DNA from: CAYLNK01 sp964384675
GTDB taxonomy: Bacteria; Acidobacteriota; Thermoanaerobaculia; UBA5066
DNA: 15,631 nucleotides
NCBI GenBank assembly: GCA_964384675.1
Contig: CAYLNK010000137.1
Span: 1 to 15,631, forward strand
Direction: 5' to 3'
Shown: piece by piece, positions 12,264 to 15,631 of the stretch
Layout: each line of letters starts with the position of its first letter
How positions within the stretch are numbered: position 1 is the stretch's first letter
Made by a program: the position numbers and the translations under genes
The notes under the pieces: model-generated
What the model saw: the letters and a program-made list of their open reading frames with translations, nothing else
The model's database searches: none
What the model was told of the DNA's origin: nothing

Positions 12264-13334
12264 ATGACGAGGACCACCGTGATCCGCGGCTCGGGCGGAT
12301 ACCTGCCGCCCCAGGTCGTGACCAACGCGATGCTCTCCCGGATCATGGACACGACCGACGAGTGGATCGTGCCGCGCACCGGGATCCACGAGCGCCGCTT
12401 CGTGGAGCCCGGGGTCGGCTCCGCCGAGATCGGCGCCTACGCGGCGCAGGCCGCGCTCCACGACGCCGGCCTGACCGCCAAGGAGATCGACTTCGTCGTC
12501 TTCGCCACGATGACGCCCGACCACTACTTCCCCGGCAACGGCGGGCTCCTCGCCCACCGGCTCGGGATGACGACCACCCACGCCCTCGACATCCGGATGC
12601 AGTGCGCCGGCTTCCTGTCGGGCCTGCAGACCGCCGACGCGTTCATCCGCTCCGGCGCCTACGACCGGGTCCTCCTGGTCGGGGCCGAGGTGCACAGCGG
12701 CCTCATGCCGTGGCCGGAATCGGTGTGGGACGTGATGCTCGGCCGCTCCGACGCCCCGTGCGACCCGTTCTGGTTCGAGCGCGCGAGCGGCATGCGCGAC
12801 CGCGCGGTGCTGTTCGGGGACGGCGCGGGCGCCATGGTCCTGGAGGCGAACGACAGCGGGGACGGGCGCGGCTTCCTCGGCTTCAAGATGTACACGGACG
12901 GCGCCCACTGGGACAAGCTGTACGTGCCGGGCGGCGGCTGCAAGTCGCGCCCGTACTTCACGCCGCGGATGTTCGACGAGCTCGGCACGATCCCGATCGT
13001 GGAGGGGCGGCAGGTGTTCCGGCTGGCAACCCAGGCGATGCCGGCGGCGGTGCGGGACATCCTGGCCGCTCACGGCCGGTCGCTCGACGACCTCGACCTC
13101 CTGCTGATGCACCAGGCGAACCTCCGGATCAACGAGGCCGTCCAGAAGGTGCTGGGGCTGCCCGACGAGAAGGTCCACAACAACATCCAGAAGCTCGGCA
13201 ACACCACGGCGGCCACCCTCCCGCTCGTCTACGACGAGGCGAGGAGAGAGGGGCGGCTCCCGCCCGGCAGTCTGGTCGGCTTCACCGCCCTCGGCGCCGG
13301 CCTCCACTGGGGCGCCGGGCTCGCGATCGTCTAG
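12264..13334 (+). CDS. 3-oxoacyl-ACP synthase III family protein (FabH-like)
   Basis: A 356-residue thiolase-fold condensing enzyme. The catalytic triad is complete: Cys114 in DIRMQCAGFLSG (109-120), His283 in LMHQANLRI (281-289) and Asn313 in KLGNTTAATLP (310-320). FGDGAGAMVLE (184-194) and the GAGLHWGAG end (345-353) are also family-typical. FabH condenses an acyl-CoA primer with malonyl-ACP to start fatty-acid synthesis. The protein is 30-40 residues longer than E. coli FabH. The extra sequence lies mainly at about 146-180 (HSGLMPWPESVWDVMLGR and after), near the region that shapes the acyl pocket in relatives. It may thus use an unusual primer or be a secondary-metabolism homologue. It stands alone without other fab genes. 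Confidence 0.88.
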   Translation: MTRTTVIRGSGGYLPPQVVTNAMLSRIMDTTDEWIVPRTGIHERRFVEPGVGSAEIGAYAAQAALHDAGLTAKEIDFVVFATMTPDHYFPGNGGLLAHRLGMTTTHALDIRMQCAGFLSGLQTADAFIRSGAYDRVLLVGAEVHSGLMPWPESVWDVMLGRSDAPCDPFWFERASGMRDRAVLFGDGAGAMVLEANDSGDGRGFLGFKMYTDGAHWDKLYVPGGGCKSRPYFTPRMFDELGTIPIVEGRQVFRLATQAMPAAVRDILAAHGRSLDDLDLLLMHQANLRINEAVQKVLGLPDEKVHNNIQKLGNTTAATLPLVYDEARREGRLPPGSLVGFTALGAGLHWGAGLAIV

Positions 13335-13372
13335 GAGCCTTCACCGGTCCTCGACGGTCTTCGTCAGGCTCC
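13334..13372 (+). terminator. Weak hairpin after the FabH-like gene
   Basis: GGAGCC (13334-13339) and GGCTCC (13367-13372) are complementary, with a smaller ACCG/CGGT stem inside. There is no T-run. This may end transcription before the Wsp-like operon, but support is weak. Confidence 0.3.
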
Positions 13373-13407
13373 GGGAAAGCGCTACCGTAGCGGCTTCCGG
13401 AGGACGG

Positions 13408-15063
13408 ATGGGCTCATTCAAGAACCTGAAGCTGTCGGTGAAGCTGACGATCCTCGTCGGCGTCTTCCTGGGGGTGTTCGCGGCCTTCGCGTTCGTGACG
13501 TACCAGACGCTCGAGACGGTCCGCGTGAACGGGCCCGTCTACCGGGACATCTCCGCCGGCAAGGACCTGATCGCCGACGTGCTGCCCCCGCCCGAGTACA
13601 TCATCGAGGCGCAGCTCGTCGCGCTCCAGATGGCCGACGAGACCGACCCGGCCCAGATGGCCGCCCTCGTCGAGCGCGGCTCCACGCTCCGTCTGGAGTT
13701 CGAGAACCGGCACGAGCACTGGAAGCGGGAGCTGCCGCCGGGTCCGCTGTCGGACGCCATGAACGTGACGGCGTACCGGCCCGCCGCGGAGTTCTTCGAC
13801 CTGCGCGATCGCGAGTTCGTCCCGGCGCTGAAGGCGGGAGACAGACCCCGGGCCCAGGCCGCCCTCTCGGTGCTGCGCCAGAAGTACGACGCGCACCGGC
13901 GTGCCATCGACGAGGTCGTGAAGATGGCGAACGCCCGCAACGGGGAGCTGGAGAGGAAGGCCGAGGACGCCGTCCGGTCCGGGCGGATGAGCCTCCTCTG
14001 GCTGGGGATCGGCGTGGTGGCGGTGGTGCTGGTGATCGCCTGGGTCTTCGGACGGATGGCGTCGACCCTGACCCACCGCATCGAGCTCGCGGCCGGAGCC
14101 GCGTCGCAGGTGGCCGCCGGAGACCTCTCGGCGACGCTGCCGACGACCAGCGACGACGACGAGACGGGCCGGCTCCTCAACGCCATCCGCGGGATGACCG
14201 AGAACCTCAACTCGCTGGTGACCCGGGTGAAGCAGTCGTCCATCGAGCTGATGTCCACCGCCACCCAGTTCGCCGCCACCAGCCGCGAGCAGGAGGCGAC
14301 GATCAGCGGCTTCGGCGCGTCGACCAGCCAGATCGCCGCCGCGGTGAAGGAGATCTCGGCCACGTCGAGCGAGCTCCTCGCCACGATGGAGGGCGTGAAC
14401 GCGGTGGCCGGCCAGACCGCGCAGCTCGCCGAGCACGGCCGCGAGGGGCTCCAGGGCATGGACGCCACCATGCGCCAGCTCGAGCGAGCCACCTCCTCGA
14501 TCTCGGCGCGTCTCGCCGCGATCCGCGAGAAGGCGGCCGACATCAGCGGCGTCGTCACGACGATCACCAAGGTGGCCGACCAGACGAACCTGCTGTCGGT
14601 GAACGCCGCGATCGAGGCGGAGAAGGCGGGGGAGCAGGGGCTCGGCTTCCTGGTGCTGGCCCGCGAGATCCGGCGTCTCGCCGACCAGACGGCCGTCGCC
14701 ACCCTCGACATCGAGCAGATGGTTCGGCACATGCAGTCGGCCGTGACCGCGGGAGTGATGGAGATGGACCGCTTCGCCGAGGAGGTGAGGCGCGGCGTGG
14801 CGAGCGTCGAGCAGATCGGCGGCCAGATGGGGCAGATCATCGGGCAGGTGCAGACGCTCTCGGAGCGCTTCGACTCCGTCAACCACGGGATGCGGAGCCA
14901 GTCCCAGGGGGCGCGGCAGATCAGCGAGGCGATGTCGCAGCTCACCGACGGCGCGCGGCAGAGCGCCACGTCCCTGCGGGAGTTCAACGCCGCGACCGCC
15001 CACCTGCGAGAGGCCGTGGGCGGCCTCAAGCAGGAGATCTCCCACTTCAAGGTCGGCGCGTAG
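13408..15063 (+). CDS. wspA: WspA-like methyl-accepting chemoreceptor
   Basis: A 551-residue receptor. Membrane helices at about 12-32 and 194-215 flank a mostly helical periplasmic sensor domain (about 35-190). HAMP follows (about 216-270), then a long cytoplasmic coiled coil. The hairpin tip, TKVADQTNLLSVNAAIEAEK (387-406) and the following AGEQGLGFLVLAREIRRLADQTAVAT, is the kinase- and adaptor-binding part. The AEK/FLVLAREI variant and the downstream DIEQMVRHMQSAV are characteristic of WspA-type receptors of the non-flagellar class. There is no C-terminal methylation-enzyme tether (NWETF). GGAGG at 13399-13403 is a strong ribosome binding site four bases before the ATG. It is first in an operon with a CheW-like gene seven bases downstream and a CheR-like gene, the wspABC order. 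Surface or envelope-stress sensing is inferred from the family. Confidence 0.85.
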   Translation: MGSFKNLKLSVKLTILVGVFLGVFAAFAFVTYQTLETVRVNGPVYRDISAGKDLIADVLPPPEYIIEAQLVALQMADETDPAQMAALVERGSTLRLEFENRHEHWKRELPPGPLSDAMNVTAYRPAAEFFDLRDREFVPALKAGDRPRAQAALSVLRQKYDAHRRAIDEVVKMANARNGELERKAEDAVRSGRMSLLWLGIGVVAVVLVIAWVFGRMASTLTHRIELAAGAASQVAAGDLSATLPTTSDDDETGRLLNAIRGMTENLNSLVTRVKQSSIELMSTATQFAATSREQEATISGFGASTSQIAAAVKEISATSSELLATMEGVNAVAGQTAQLAEHGREGLQGMDATMRQLERATSSISARLAAIREKAADISGVVTTITKVADQTNLLSVNAAIEAEKAGEQGLGFLVLAREIRRLADQTAVATLDIEQMVRHMQSAVTAGVMEMDRFAEEVRRGVASVEQIGGQMGQIIGQVQTLSERFDSVNHGMRSQSQGARQISEAMSQLTDGARQSATSLREFNAATAHLREAVGGLKQEISHFKVGA

Positions 15064-15070
15064 GAGCGGG

Positions 15071-15541
15071 ATGCTCGGGGTCGGATTCCGCGCCGGCGCG
15101 GAGCGGTACGCGCTCCCGGCGGAGCACCTCGTCGAGGTGATCCCCCGGGTGACGCTGCGGCCGGTCCCGCTCGCGCCGCCGGAGATCCTGGGGCTGTTCA
15201 CCTACCGGGGCCGGGTCACGCCGGTCGTCGACCTCACCCGTGTCCTGACCGGCGCGCCCTGCCCGGATCGCCTGAGCAGCCGGATCCTCGTCGTCCAGGT
15301 CGGGCGAGGCGAGCGCCGTCGGCTCGCCGGCCTCCTGGCCGAGGGGGTGACCGAGGTCTTCGCCGACGCCTCCGCCCCCCAGCCCGGTGTCGCCGTGGTC
15401 GGGACGCCGTTCCTGGGGGGCATCCTCGTGAGGCCGGAAGGCCTGGTCCAGGTGGTCGAGCCGTCGCGCCTCCTGCCCGAGGGGCTCGTGGACTCGCTCC
15501 TCGCGCCGGCCGGCGGGCCCGGGGCGGAGGCCGCGAGGTGA
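15071..15541 (+). CDS. wspB: CheW-domain adaptor, WspB-like
   Basis: A 156-residue CheW-fold scaffold that links receptors to a CheA-type kinase. FRAGAERYALPAEHLVEVIP (6-25) is the first strand pair with the usual 'V.EVI' motif. LGLFTYRGRVTPVVDLTRVL (40-59) is the family's core, with YRG in place of the NLRG loop. SSRILVVQV is the next conserved strand. AGGAG (15062-15066) overlaps the receptor stop and lies four bases before this ATG. The gene overlaps the following CheR gene as GTGA. In pseudomonad Wsp operons two CheW homologues exist (WspB and WspD); order suggests this one is WspB. Confidence 0.82.
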   Translation: MLGVGFRAGAERYALPAEHLVEVIPRVTLRPVPLAPPEILGLFTYRGRVTPVVDLTRVLTGAPCPDRLSSRILVVQVGRGERRRLAGLLAEGVTEVFADASAPQPGVAVVGTPFLGGILVRPEGLVQVVEPSRLLPEGLVDSLLAPAGGPGAEAAR

Positions 15542-15631
15542 CGGGCAGCGTCGAGGCGATCGCCCGCCTCCTCCGGACCGAGGCCGGGCTCGATCCGGAA
15601 TCACTGGGCCCGAGCGCCGTGGCGGACGGCG
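15538..15631 (+). CDS. wspC: CheR-type methyltransferase, WspC-like, 3'-truncated by the window
   Basis: Starts at GTG 15538, sharing four bases with the preceding stop. The 31 visible codons read MTGSVEAIARLLRTEAGLDP and then ESLGPSAVADG. This is the N-terminal helical domain of CheR/WspC proteins (pattern I..LL....GLDP.S.G...V). The catalytic SAM-binding domain is beyond the window edge. Its job would be to methylate glutamates of the WspA-like receptor. Confidence 0.7.
   Translation, partial: MTGSVEAIARLLRTEAGLDPESLGPSAVADG

Noticed and set aside
10920..13307. 795-codon minus-strand frame, and a similar 595-codon frame at 13414-15201
   Set aside because: Both are shadows of well-identified plus-strand genes with strong family motifs.

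Overview
The window is a GC-rich piece of a bacterial chromosome, scaffolded across one assembly gap of exactly 100 N. Gene content is Gram-negative in style: GltA, LepB, QueF, FabH, an ECF sigma factor, and a methyl-accepting protein with HAMP and CheW partners. Genes are tightly packed, with four 4-base ATGA/GTGA overlaps. Several starts have a -10-like hexamer only 6-9 bases upstream and no clear Shine-Dalgarno. This would suit Acidobacteriota or a similar deep, GC-rich phylum, but the lineage is an inference from style and not proven here. No rRNA, tRNA, CRISPR array or transposase was found.

Layout. 1-1459: 3' end of an enoyl-CoA hydratase gene overlapping a secreted metallo-beta-lactamase-fold protein with an Ala/Lys/Pro tail. 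1460-1851: a gene-free gap with a good intrinsic terminator and several hairpins. 1852-3045: divergent queF (7-deazaguanine/queuosine pathway) and lepB (signal peptidase I). 3049-4194: divergent ECF sigma factor and PerR-like Fur-family repressor. The repressor has a well-spaced promoter whose -10 lies inside a candidate PerR-type operator. 4159-4559: a 49-bp GC-rich tandem repeat array, broken by the assembly gap, filling the space between the convergent repressor gene and gltA. 4560-5912: citrate synthase. 6020-7212: a translationally coupled pair, a membrane-anchored rhodanese and a MauE/DoxX-type membrane protein. 7268-9745: a multi-GAF protein with a degenerate GGDEF domain. 9747-10062: a gene-free element that is one large imperfect palindrome with terminal inverted repeats and a 5-bp flanking direct repeat, so it looks like a MITE. 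10080-12215: radical SAM enzyme, diverging from an Smr protein that overlaps a thioredoxin-reductase-like flavoprotein. 12264-13334: FabH-type ketoacyl synthase. 13408-15631: start of a Wsp-like chemosensory operon (receptor, CheW-like adaptor, CheR-type methyltransferase cut by the window end).

Themes. Most genes are housekeeping (TCA entry, fatty-acid initiation, tRNA modification, protein export). Signalling is the second theme: ECF sigma, PerR-like repressor, multi-GAF/dead-GGDEF sensor and Wsp-like array. The Wsp system of pseudomonads controls c-di-GMP through a response-regulator cyclase, so its downstream part, outside the window, would decide its output.

The least explained signals are the long-hairpin element at 9747-10062, the 49-bp repeat array that has supplied the repressor's C-terminal tail and stop codon, and the recurring leaderless-looking starts.
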